Shown here one piece after another: positions 26,288-37,100 of a stretch of DNA of 64,000 nt. How positions within the stretch are numbered: position 1 is the first letter of the stretch; every line of letters begins with the position of its first letter. Source of the DNA: Ananas comosus. Lineage: Eukaryota > Streptophyta > Magnoliopsida > Poales > Bromeliaceae. The notes below the pieces were generated by a model, which did no database searches, was not told where the DNA came from, and saw only the letters and a list, made by a program, of their open reading frames with translations. The stretch covers positions 12,425,607 to 12,489,606 of the forward strand of contig NC_033629.1 in NCBI RefSeq assembly GCF_001540865.1, in the 5' to 3' direction. The translations under genes were made by a program, and so were the position numbers.

Positions 26288-28167
26288 TCAACCACATCTC
26301 TTGGATGGTCTTAATCCTTTAATGCTGCTCTGGGCATCCTCATCATCCTCTTCCTACATGAAAACACAAATGATCAACAACAGATATAAGAAAATATTCA
26401 TCGAATACGATTACTGAGATGTTCATTGCTTAATCTTTAATTCAAAGCTAAGGTTACCTTCACTGAAGATCCCATTGAAGCACGCCCGCTACTCTCCTTT
26501 AAAGGATTCGCTTCGGATGTCGAAAAAGATGCGGTTGGGACGGCGCAGGTACTGCTGCTGATGCTTCGTTTCCTGGCAGAAGACGATTCAGCCGTAGAAC
26601 GCAAGTCTTCATCCACATTCGAAGTCGGCGCTTGATCGTCCAAGACCTGTTTGTCAGCTCCTCTTCCACTTAAGCTCTTTAGTTCCTCGTAGTTACACGC
26701 ACTCACCTTGAGGTTATGGACCGACGGCACTCTTTGATCGAGCGATGACATACTGCAAGATACTTCTTTCTTCACAACGACCTTCGGGATGTCCAAACTA
26801 TTTATATTAACAAGGTTATCAGCCACCACTTCATTTGAATCATTTAAAGCTGCGATCTTCGCAGCTCTGTCCAATTCCCACATCATGGAAACAGCATCAT
26901 CGAGGCGTTCGCGAGCTGTGTCGATTTCTATTATGGGGTTCGGGTAGTTCAAGCCTAACTCGACTCCAGCTGCTTTGAGAACAGGCTTCGGAGCATCCCA
27001 TGGATGATGGATCCATTCAGTCGGCATTCTCGCGAGTTCAGGTATCCAATTTCTCACATATTTACCATCCGGATCGAATTTTTGCCCTTGCACCTAATTT
27101 TTTACGAAAATGAGGGCGAGTGTATCATAAAAAGAATGAATCAAGCTGAGGTTATCACAACAAAATCATTGGCTTACTAGAATATTGAAGGCAGTTTTGT
27201 CATCTTTTCCTAAACAAAGGGAATGTAAATAAATGACTCGAGCAAATATGGTTTTGATTAAGTTTTAACTTCCAACTTTCCAATTGTAAAAAGTTTAAGT
27301 TCAAAAATTGCACAATCACATACCTCCGGACTATCGATGCGATTAAGCTCATGGCCATCCGGCAAACTACCCGATATATACTGCCAACCGAGGATATCGC
27401 TCTCTAAATCCGCGTCCAACAAAGTGTCCCAAAAGTACTTCATTCCCCACGTCCAAGGAAGAAGAAGAAACTTCACGAAGAAGCTTGCGACGACAACCCT
27501 GATCCTATTATGGACCCAACCAGTAGCCCATAATTCTCGCATCCCGGCATCCACTAAAGGGTACCCCGTCCTCCCCTGCCTCCATGACTTGAACTGGTTC
27601 TCATCGGCCCTCCAAGGGTAGTGTCGTAGATTACCCAACAAAGACCTCTCATGAGTGAAGGGAAAATTGAAACATAAATAACGCGAGTACTCTCTAAGTC
27701 CAATCGATCGTAGAAAGAGACTCACGCTCTCCTCTGCTTCGCAATTCCCTTCTTTCGCCCAATTTATTTGCTTCATTCTAACGGTCTGATAGATTTTTCT
27801 CACACTAATCTCGCCGAAGTGAAGGTAAGGGGACAACAACGATGTCGTGGTTCCTTCGACCTTCATTCTATTTCTGGAATATTCTAGAAGACTTCCCTCG
27901 ACGAATTCCGCGAGCACCTTGTCCGCATTGTTCCAACCTGGCGACCAACCTCGGCTTAGCAATGCATTGCTTGATTTCTCCGGTTCGTTTTCAAGACCCA
28001 GATCCTCAATCGAGCAGCTTTGGATGTTTTCTATTCCTGAAATGGCAAATTTCGTGCGTAAATCATACAGTTGCCAATGAAATAAACATCTAGCTCCTCA
28101 TTCTAATGGACTAATAGAGTAAAATATGAGTTTCCATGCATTCCCTCTGAAACCTTGCTTTCTTACA

Positions 28168-28206
<39 letters not shown>

Positions 28207-30315
28207 CCTTGTAATTACAAAAATGCCCTCATTACGAGAACATTTTCCAATACGAAACGGGCTCCTGCCCGTAAATGGGAAGACTTCACACGTTACCATT
28301 CAAGTAAATAGAGATTAGCAATCAATAGCTATTGCAGATACGGCACTCACTCACTGATGAAGTTTGGGAGTACCACTTGAGATATATGTAGCATTACTCA
28401 CTTTGTAAATAAAGTGGTCAATATCTACCTGCAGCTGGCACCAATTTCCAGGGCGGAAGAGGCGAGGCTAAGTCAATCGGCAAGTTCATGCACTTCTCCC
28501 AGAATGCATCGAAAGTTGTGAAAGCATGTCCGTTCTCGTCAGAGACTTCCCACGGTTCATAGAGCAGATCGGCATTAAAGCTTTGAACAGAGACTCCGAG
28601 GGCCGCAAGCTGATTCTTGATCTTGTGATCCCGAACGAGGGAAACAGGGTCTGGAAAATGAGGTTGTATGCATAAGAAAGAGGACCAATTTTCCACTATG
28701 ATAACAGTCAATAATCAATAATCAAACAGATAAAGGCCGAAGGTTGAATTTTAAGAATGCCTGTATAAATATTGAAATAACTATTTTGTCCCCCAAAAAT
28801 ATGCAGAAGAACACAGAACCAATTTTAACACAACAATGAACTATTTTCGAACATATTTACAACGATATGCTTGCGGATAAAGAATCATTGGCTAAAAGCG
28901 ACTAGCAGAATACTCCTTTAATACGTCCCAAAATCCCCTCTTTTCTCCCTTTTTTCTTCAATTTAATGAGATTGGAATGCTTCTAACCTCATAATCTTAC
29001 ATTTTACGAGTAATCTTGGATAGGATATGGCTTTGATGAGAAAAGAATAAAATACTCAAAAATGTGATGGTAGCTTGTCTGGGCATGTTGGCAGCACAGA
29101 GAGTGTGTCGTAGCACAAAACATACCACTAAGCAAATAGCATGCTCCGATGCCACAATTAAATCATGAAATGCAGGTATTAGAAAAATATTTATGGAGCC
29201 AAATCCAGTTAACGGACAAACACAAACCTCACATAAGAGGTTAAAAAAGCAAATAAAAGAGAAACCACCCAATTTGAAGTTCCCATTGAAATGGTTGGGT
29301 TTTGATGCTTGGTGAAACAACAGCTCGCAAACAAAACTGAGATTCAAGATTAATGAAACAGTCCTTTTTTTTTTGACAAGATTAAGCGTGAACCACGGCA
29401 AGGTGTACAGATTAGAACACAAAATAAGAAAACAATAGATAAAAATAGATCAACCGTCGAAGGGAGTTACTAGAATTTAGAATAAAAAATAAAGAAGAAC
29501 AATTTATCCAGCATAAATCCATCTGAAGAATACAAAATATGGAATTTTGAAGCAATTATATGGCTAGGTATGTACGACGAACATAAAATTTAAGAGCAGA
29601 TGCAACGAACAGTTACCCAAATTGCAAATCTTTAACTCAATTGATTCACTATAACTATTTCAGGATGAATTGATAGAGTATTACAATTCTCCCACATTAT
29701 CTGAACAAAATTGGCATAGTAAGTTCCTAAGAACTAAGTCAAGAAAGGAAGAATAATGCCTGAAGTGAACAACTTTATAAGAAATCAAAAGTTCAAAAAA
29801 AAAAAAAAAGACCAAATGGCAACTTTAGCATATTACTATGTCTTGCAGAAAAAAGCCCCTAAAATTTGCACAGTTGTTTAGCACATCTACCGGAATTATT
29901 CATAACAAGAACATTCCCAAACAATCCAACTTAAATGAAAATGGGCAAAAGAAAGAAAGAGATAGTACAAATGAAAGGAGATTAGGAGTCTGGCAATATT
30001 ACCATACAGATGATTATAAACTACTCTCGTCGCGCCAATTGCACCGATGCACTGCAAAAGAGCAGCGAGCGTACTCTCGGCTCGAATTAACGCAAGAGGG
30101 CATCCAAGCAACTTCAGGGACTGATCGAGGTGGCCGAGCGACTGCTTCAGCCACCACCGCGAAACCCGGCCCGGGTAGAACTGCCCTTCTTCGCTAGGGC
30201 ACCAAACAAACACCGGAAGAACGCAAGCATCCTTCGACGCCGCGGCTAGGGCCGGATTGTCTTCGATCCGCAAATCCCTTCGAAACCAAACTATCGTTTT
30301 CGCAGAAGTACTCAT
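26288..30315 (-). CDS. CRY2: Blue-light receptor cryptochrome 2
   Basis: Flavoprotein photoreceptor of the nucleus that controls photomorphogenesis and flowering. Exons in coding order: 30315-30003, 28650-28429, 28036-27324, 27093-26458, 26353-26288; 649 aa, close to monocot CRY2 lengths (about 650). The photolyase-related domain starts at MSTSAKTIVWFRRDLRIEDN. The FAD-binding domain follows to about residue 490, with LLSPYLHFGEISVR, WRQGRTGYPLVDAGMRELW and WDTLLDADLE all intact. The C-terminal extension carries DAS elements: DQRVPS (about 535), acidic DEDL (about 577) and STAESSS (about 582). SPYLHFGEIS, ICFNFPFTHE and the short linker favour CRY2 over CRY1. ATG 30315 is chosen because homology begins there; the open frame continues upstream to 30450 without a likely start. 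The last intron is predicted from AAG|GTAACC and TAG|GAAGAG; if retained, translation stops at 26437 (634 aa). Intron 2 carries a (GT)17 run. Confidence 0.94.
28171..28204. repeat. (GT)17 microsatellite in CRY2 intron 2
   Basis: 34 bases of uninterrupted GT on the plus strand (CA on the CRY2 sense strand) between the second and third coding exons. Likely length-polymorphic. Confidence 0.95.
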
Positions 30316-31454
30316 ACTCACCCAGATCTCACATCCTTTCCATGCTTCGCGTAAAGGAAATCTTTCACACAGGCATTTCAACAAACAGGATATGGGTGTG
30401 AGTGGGAAATCTAGGGTTACAGAGGAACAAGATTGGTAGAACACACACAATTACAAAATTGCTGCTCCAAATCCTTCACAACTTTTTCAATCTAGGAAAT
30501 AAGAAAAGGACATCCTCGAGCAAACCCAAACATGGGCACATCTTCACACTAAAATCTAGTGTTTGTACAAAGATAGAGCAAGCATAAACTAGAATCCACC
30601 ACAACAATTCACATGATCTACAAAACAAGCAAGTAACAGAGTTGATAGATAATAAGGGAGAGAGAGAAGAAGAAAAAAAAAATTACTGAATCAGAAACCA
30701 AGACCCAATCCTTTTCCAGAGGGGGAATTCTTGGCAGCAAGACAAGATTTCAATAAAAAGAAAGCCCTAACCCTGGAAATGGGACAGACAGCCCAGATAA
30801 TACCCACCCAAATCATCAAGAGGGACAGACAGCCCCCTACCCAATCAGAAAGAAGGGTCTGTCTGACAGCTACCCCCACCAGTCTGAGAGGAATTCCCCC
30901 AAAACCCAATCCCCAGAATCCCAGATGAGGCCAATCCCCACCACCTTATCAGAACCCACCACCAAACCAAAACCCAGAACTGTAAAATCCCACATCTCTC
31001 TTTAGTAAAGAACATGTGAAGTGTTTACTTTTTTGATTCATTTATTTAACTATTAATTTCTCAGAATTAATTGGACTAGAATCTACTACTATTGGAGCAC
31101 AAAATTTACCATGCAAAGCATTGATTGAGTAATTGCTCAATTACTTGTGCTGTTATTGATAGAGCTGAACAACCTCTTAAAAAAAATTTAAAAAAATTCA
31201 TTGAAATAGTCTTAATAAATAACGCCAGCAATTAAAGATCATGCTTTTAGATTATTTTAATTTTTGTTATGAAAACAGTAGAATTTATAACTTTAGCTGC
31301 GGTTTTTCGAAAGAGAAAAACTATCTAAAAACAAAGTGTGGTGGGCCTAAAAAGAGAATATAATATGGTCAGTTTAGATGAATAATTTAAGTAGTTGTTA
31401 GAGTTTGGAAAAATATTTTGTGTTTTTTAAATACACCATCTAACATAATTTTTA

Positions 31455-32135
31455 GGGTGCGTTTGGTTCGCATTATGAAAGATTACTAGGAATAAAAGAT
31501 ATCCAAGAATTTTATTCCTATTCATCCTACTACTAAGAATGTGAAATTCCTATGTTTGATTAGCACGGTAATATTAATTAGTCATGTTATTTAATATTAC
31601 AAAAAATATACAATTAATTAATTAATTAATTAATTTAATTTTAGATAATGTTACCAAAAGTTTCAACATCTTTTTAGAAAAAAGAGAGAGAGAGTATAAG
31701 TTAGAGAGAGAGCATAATTAAAAAAATAGAAAGAAAAATATAGTCAAAATTAGAGGGAATGAGAGAGTTGAAATTTTAGAAAGAGAGAGAGATAAAGCTT
31801 CGTTTAGAGAGAGAAAAAAAAGTTGAATTTTAGAGAGAAAATAAGTTTAGAGAGAGATATAAGGTTAGAGTGTAAAGAAAAATAATATCAATTAGCCGGT
31901 GGTTAAGAAGAAAGAAAGATATTAAACATATTATGATTACCCCAATCCATTAATATGAGGATACCCACCATCCCTCAAGGAAATGAGATTAGTACTTTGG
32001 GGTGAATCTTATTTCCAAGTGAATCCAATATTACCAACTAGATTACTTAGTGCGTTTAGCCAAACATCGTCATATTTTTTTATTCCCATTGGATTATTAG
32101 GAATCTTTAAAAGAAAGCGCGAACCAAACGCACCC
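31455..32135. mobile_element. Tourist/PIF-Harbinger-like MITE with TTA duplication
   Basis: A perfect 17-base terminal inverted repeat, GGGTGCGTTTGGTTCGC at 31455 and its inverse ending at 32135, flanked by TTA at 31452-31454 and 32136-32138. Three-base TTA/TAA duplications and this TIR sequence are diagnostic of Tourist/Harbinger elements. The interior is AT- and GA-rich with no coding capacity. Confidence 0.9.
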
Positions 32136-32599
32136 TTAGTGTACCGGATTCTTTAATACTCAAATTTAGAGATGGTAACAATTGGAATGTATATAGTATA
32201 GATACGATCTATGACACTTAAGATCAGAGTTTTTTTTTTTTTTTTCTGATTGGAGATCACTTATGATAGTTTATAGTTATATTTTAAGCCCTCTAGTTTT
32301 GAGCCCAGAATAAGAATTACCCGATCTTCAAGATATAAATTATTGTACTAACTTGTGGTTCTTTCTCTCGATCTGTCTCTTTCAAAGTGGTACGTACAAA
32401 ACGTTTCTTTCTCGCTCTTCTTGATCTTAGCCCATAACTAGTGGTCCCGCTACAATCCAAGATGTGAGGAATGGGTTCTCAGGAGAAAAGCCAAGTTAAT
32501 TGGAAAAACAATGTGTTTTTTTTTTTGAGAAAAAAAATGTTATTTTTTTGAATGTTCTATTCCATTGTAATTATCTAGAACTGTAATTTTTTTTTTGTT

Positions 32600-32603
<4 letters not shown>

Positions 32604-32634
<31 letters not shown>
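32604..32634. repeat. (TA)n microsatellite
   Basis: About 15 TA units immediately left of the hairpin MITE at 32635. Confidence 0.85.
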
Positions 32635-32637
<3 letters not shown>

Positions 32638-32846
32638 CGGCTAGAATATTATCGATAGCACCAAGGATTTGGTACTATCGAGTTTTCCACTGCTATCCGT
32701 TAGATTATACTATTCAACCACCAACCGTTTACTCAACCCTGTTAGGAGGCTCACATCATCTTAACCACACATTTCTCAATTTAAGAGCTAAAAAACTAAT
32801 AACACCAATAAATTTATGCTATTGATAGTATTCCAGCATAATTCTA
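32635..32846. mobile_element. TA-flanked hairpin MITE, copy a
   Basis: The left end GTCCGGCTAGAATATTATCG and inverted right end AATTATGCTGGAATACTATC form an imperfect TIR. A subterminal hairpin GATAGCACCAAG/TTGGTACTATC follows. Both sides are (TA)n. Related copies lie at 40188, 45730-46372 and 49145. Confidence 0.75.
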
Positions 32847-33684
32847 TATATATATATATAAAAAGTAGCATTTTCATAAAATTGCAAATTGGTAAAACGT
32901 GCGTAAAGACCCTTAATTACTGATTTCTTTTCTTTTCTCAAAAATTCAACAAGTAACTTTTCTTTCTTTTCGATTTAAAGCCCTATTACAACAATTATTA
33001 AGCTTGATAGAAATAGTGAGTAGAGGTGTATAAGACCGCTCCGTGTCGGCCTATTTTCACAGTTCGATCCCATGGCCTAGAATTCAGTGACGACATACAG
33101 CTCCGCTATAAAGTGCTGATTCTTCGCTGACGGTGTTTCTATATTATCCAAAGATGTCCTTTCACAATAATTTTATCCCTTTTCTTTGCTATTTCGTCGC
33201 ATGATACTTTGAACTTCAACATATCACTGCATCAAAATCCTCACAAGATTCATACATGGTTGGCACATCACATTTGATTGAACAATATTTATATGATAAT
33301 TGCGCAAATTCGACCGATCAATAGATGCATCGATCTCAACCGTCCATTAGATCCTCCATTTTGACCAATCTAGCACACTAAGAAAATGCCATGCATTAAG
33401 TTGAGACAATTGCTAAAAGGTTGAGTGGAAACCAAAAAGGACCATTTTGGAGACTAATAGTCATATGAATAGTTCAATACCCTTTGAGTGGACCCTTATT
33501 AGCTTTTATTTAAGAAGTGCAAACCAAAATTGAAATATTCTCTAGACAACATTCTAGTTCTTAATCGGGTCGGGTCGGATTCGATTATCCACGTGATACC
33601 ACTCATTCGGTCTTAACCCAACCCGTACCCGAAAAAACCCAACACCGACCATAGCCCAGCGAACTTATTTCCTGAACCGCCTAT

Positions 33685-33821
33685 GTTCACCACGTCATCC
33701 ATGGACCGCCAGGCAATCCACCGACCGTTCGAGCGGTCGTGTGTCAATTGGACGGTAGTGATTTTGAGAAGCGGTCTACTGGATTGCAGATAATTGGCCG
33801 GTCTAAAATGACGTGGTGAAC
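33685..33821. mobile_element. Small palindromic element in the SLU7 promoter
   Basis: A perfect 14-base inverted pair GTTCACCACGTCAT (33685-33698) and ATGACGTGGTGAAC (33808-33821) encloses a second palindrome CGACCGTTCGAGCGGTCG at 33721. It is only 137 bases long and about 230 bases upstream of the SLU7 start codon. GTTCACCACGTCA also occurs near 7300. Confidence 0.6.
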
Positions 33822-34051
33822 CATGAAGCGATAAATAGTTTATACTCCTCCGACCCAATTATCCAAGCCGACTCTCTCCCTCTCTCGATCGTTCGGCTTA
33901 GGGTTTTTTTTTTTTTTTCCCCCTTTTTTTTTTATTTCTCTCCTTTTTTTGGTTTTCGTTCCTGCCCCAATTCCAATCGCTCGCAATCCCTATCTCTCTC
34001 CCTGTCTCCAATCGATCGCAAACCTAGGGTTTCTCTGATCCCCCCAACAAG

Positions 34052-34102
34052 ATGGCAACGGCTTCAGGTGAATGTTCTCTTGCCCCAATTTTCGAATCGA
34101 TT

Positions 34103-34171
<69 letters not shown>

Positions 34172-37100
34172 CAAAGTAAAGTTAATCGTTGTTGTCGCAC
34201 CCGATTTGGTTGGGTTTTTCGTTTCATTCATGCCATGGAATTGGATCCGATGTAAATTTCGTTCCTTTTGGTTATTTTTGCGATTTCTTTGTGAATCGGA
34301 GGTGCGCGGTGCTTTGTTTCATAAATTTGGGTTTTGGGGCCTTGTTGCGTGGGATGAGATTGATCTTCATGGAATGGAAATTGATGTAAAATCCCTTTTT
34401 TTCTGCTACCGTGTCGTAGTAAACCCTTACTTTGATCGGGATATTCTTTTAAGATAATAGTTAACTTGTCTTTGAGATCATTTCTATTATTTTTTCAGTA
34501 GTTACCTTTGGCAATAAGATTTTTTTTTTAAGACATGCTCTTATCGGGAATTCAATTTTTAACGAGGGGCCTGGTTGACCCTGCGAGCGAAAGTACTGTT
34601 TCAGTAGAGCTGTTTCGGAAAACATTTAGTAGTATTTTCGTTTAGATCTGCATGCAAACATTCTACTATAGCAGAGGTTTTAAGTTAGAGTTTTTACATT
34701 TAAGGCATAGAAGCTCGCTCCAGCTTCTTGCTGTAGCAGAAGCTACAGACTTTTTCCATTTGTCAAATGCTTGCTACGGCTCTTGAACTACAGAAACTGT
34801 TGCAAAGCAGGCGCGTACTAGCGTATTGTCAATAATTGCATGACATCTTTGAGTTGTGTAGTCTAATTCTTGTTCAGGGGACATGCGATCTCATTGTGCG
34901 TCACGATGTTGGCTTGTGTTATTCTCCATCCAGAGTACTTCGTAGATTAGATTTCAACTGCAATGCTCTTTTTTACTATATTTTATGGGAGAGATTCTTC
35001 TTCTTATTTGTTCAACTTTTTTTCCTGTTTACTATACACTTCTCCCATGAGCTTATATCTCTTTGATTGAGTCATTGAACACAGTATACAAGAACATTGA
35101 ACAAAGCATACTTCTTTGAATGTTGCTACTGATCGTAGTATTATTATCAAGTAATAATAGTATCACTAGATAGAAAGCAGCATAAATTTGTTTGGTTGAG
35201 TCATGTTTTAGTGTGTTGGGAAAGTTCTTATTTCGCTCTCCAACTGGGAGCTGTATCTAATCGGTCTTATTCTACTTTTAACAGCTTCTTTTAAGTCTAG
35301 AGAGGACCATCGAAAGCAACTTGAATTGGAGGAAGCACGCAAAGCTGGTCTTGCCCCTGCTGAGGTCGACGAGGATGGAAAGGAAATTAATCCACATATT
35401 CCTCAGTACATGTCATCTGCACCTTGGTACCTTAATGCCGAGAAACCGGTACGTCTTCTGAATTTTTGTTTCTTTTTCCCTTTGGGTTTGTTCTCGGTTC
35501 TTGTGCTAGGACTTTGTGGAGTTCTAATGGTGGTTGCAACTGTTTGCAGAGCTTGAAGCATCAAAGAAAATGGAAATCTGATCCAAATTACTCAAAATCG
35601 TGGTATGATCGAGGTGCAAAGATCTACCAGGCTGATAAATATAGAAAAGGTGCTTGTGAAAAGTAAGTTTTAGTCCATTGTTTTGCTTCTTTTTTTTTTT
35701 TCCTTATGTAAATGCATTTTGTTTTTTCTGTTTAGTTATGTTCATCCTTTACTTTGTTTGGTTGTGTTTGGCACTTTCATATGCCTCTGCCTAACAGTTA
35801 GGTCAAGAGTGTGAAAACCATATACTCGAGATCTTTTGGTTGTTTACTCTAGTACTTTGATTTGACATGCTTATTTTCCCGTGAAGTCATTAGGTAATCG
35901 TGTAATGACAACTCTCTTATTATATGCCATGTGTGAAATAGGTCATTGAACTTCGCAATGTTGTTATTTGATTTGAGCAATCTCTTTTTGTGCTTAAAAA
36001 AAAAAGAAAGCTAAAACTTAAGGATACCTCGGGCCCTGTTTCGAAATGCCCTTTGTGTTGGAGGGCTGTCAATACATGTTTACCAAATTATAATTTTGCT
36101 TAATTTGCATACTGTGGCAACTGTGGAAAAAGATATTTATCATTTTTTTTTTTAATTTTGTTTTCTGTAGCTGTGGAGCAATGACTCATGACAAGAAATC
36201 ATGCATGGACCGACCCCGTAGAGCAGGTGCAAAGTGGACAAACATGCATATTGCCCCTGATGAGAAAGTGGAGACATTTGAACTCGATTACGATGGCAAA
36301 CGAGACCGTTGGAATGGGTTTGATCCATCCACTTACTCTCGTGTGATCGAGCAGTATGAAGCTAGGGAAGAAGCTAGGAGAAAGTACTTGAAAGAACAGC
36401 AGCTGAAAAAGCTGGAAGAGAAGAACAATAACCAGGAAGTTGATAGTGCAGTCAGCGATGAAGAAGATGACGAGGATGAATTCAAGGTGGATGAGGCTAG
36501 GGTTGATGAGAGCAAACAAATGGACTTTGCAAAGGTGGAGAAGCGTGTTCGTACTACTGGTGGTGGAAGCACTGGAACTGTTAGGTGAATTTTAACTTCT
36601 GATAATTGGCAGCTACCGATCTCAGAAGCTATTTGGCGTAGTTTGAACTTCTGTAGAAATTCCATTTGAAAATGCACTAGTTAATTTTTATCAACATGAC
36701 ATGATGACAATAAAGGCAGGAGTTTCAAAATGGAGACTTTTCTTTTGTTCTGCCCAGAACATTATTTCAGCTTATTGCTCCAGGCCAAACAGTTACTTTT
36801 AATAAGCTGCTTGTGTAGTCTATGTAATCATAATATTTCCTTTATATATTTTTTTTTCCATTTATGGTTTGCTGTCCTTTGCATGAATGCTGATACATTT
36901 TTCGCCTCCTTCAGGAATTTGCGTATTAGAGAAGATACTGCAAAATATCTACTGAACCTTGACGTAAATTCTGCCTATTATGATCCAAAAACCCGTTCCA
37001 TGCGTGAGGATCCTCTGCCTGATGCGGATCCAAATGAGAAGTTTTATGAAGTAAGTGCTTCAAATCTTTTAGCTTCTTCTTCATAGATTGCAACCATATA

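Larger units (their letters stand above)
30316..34051. promoter_or_regulatory. Divergent CRY2/SLU7 intergenic region
   Basis: 3.7 kb between the two start codons. 30316 to about 31000 is the presumed CRY2 leader and promoter, with short upstream ATGs. 31455-32135 is a Tourist-like MITE, 32635-32846 a TA-flanked hairpin MITE, 33685-33821 a small palindromic element. 33840-34051 is the SLU7 leader with CT-rich tracts and telo-box-like words TTAGGGTTT (33898) and CTAGGGTTT (34024), typical of plant translation and RNA-processing genes. No additional gene is seen. Confidence 0.55.

Noticed and set aside
29838..30197. 119-codon frame antisense to CRY2 exon 1
   Set aside because: Opposite-strand shadow of a conserved photolyase-domain exon.
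33813..34457. 214-codon frame across the SLU7 start
   Set aside because: Runs through the leader, the poly-T run and intron 1; the Phe stretch is the poly-T itself.
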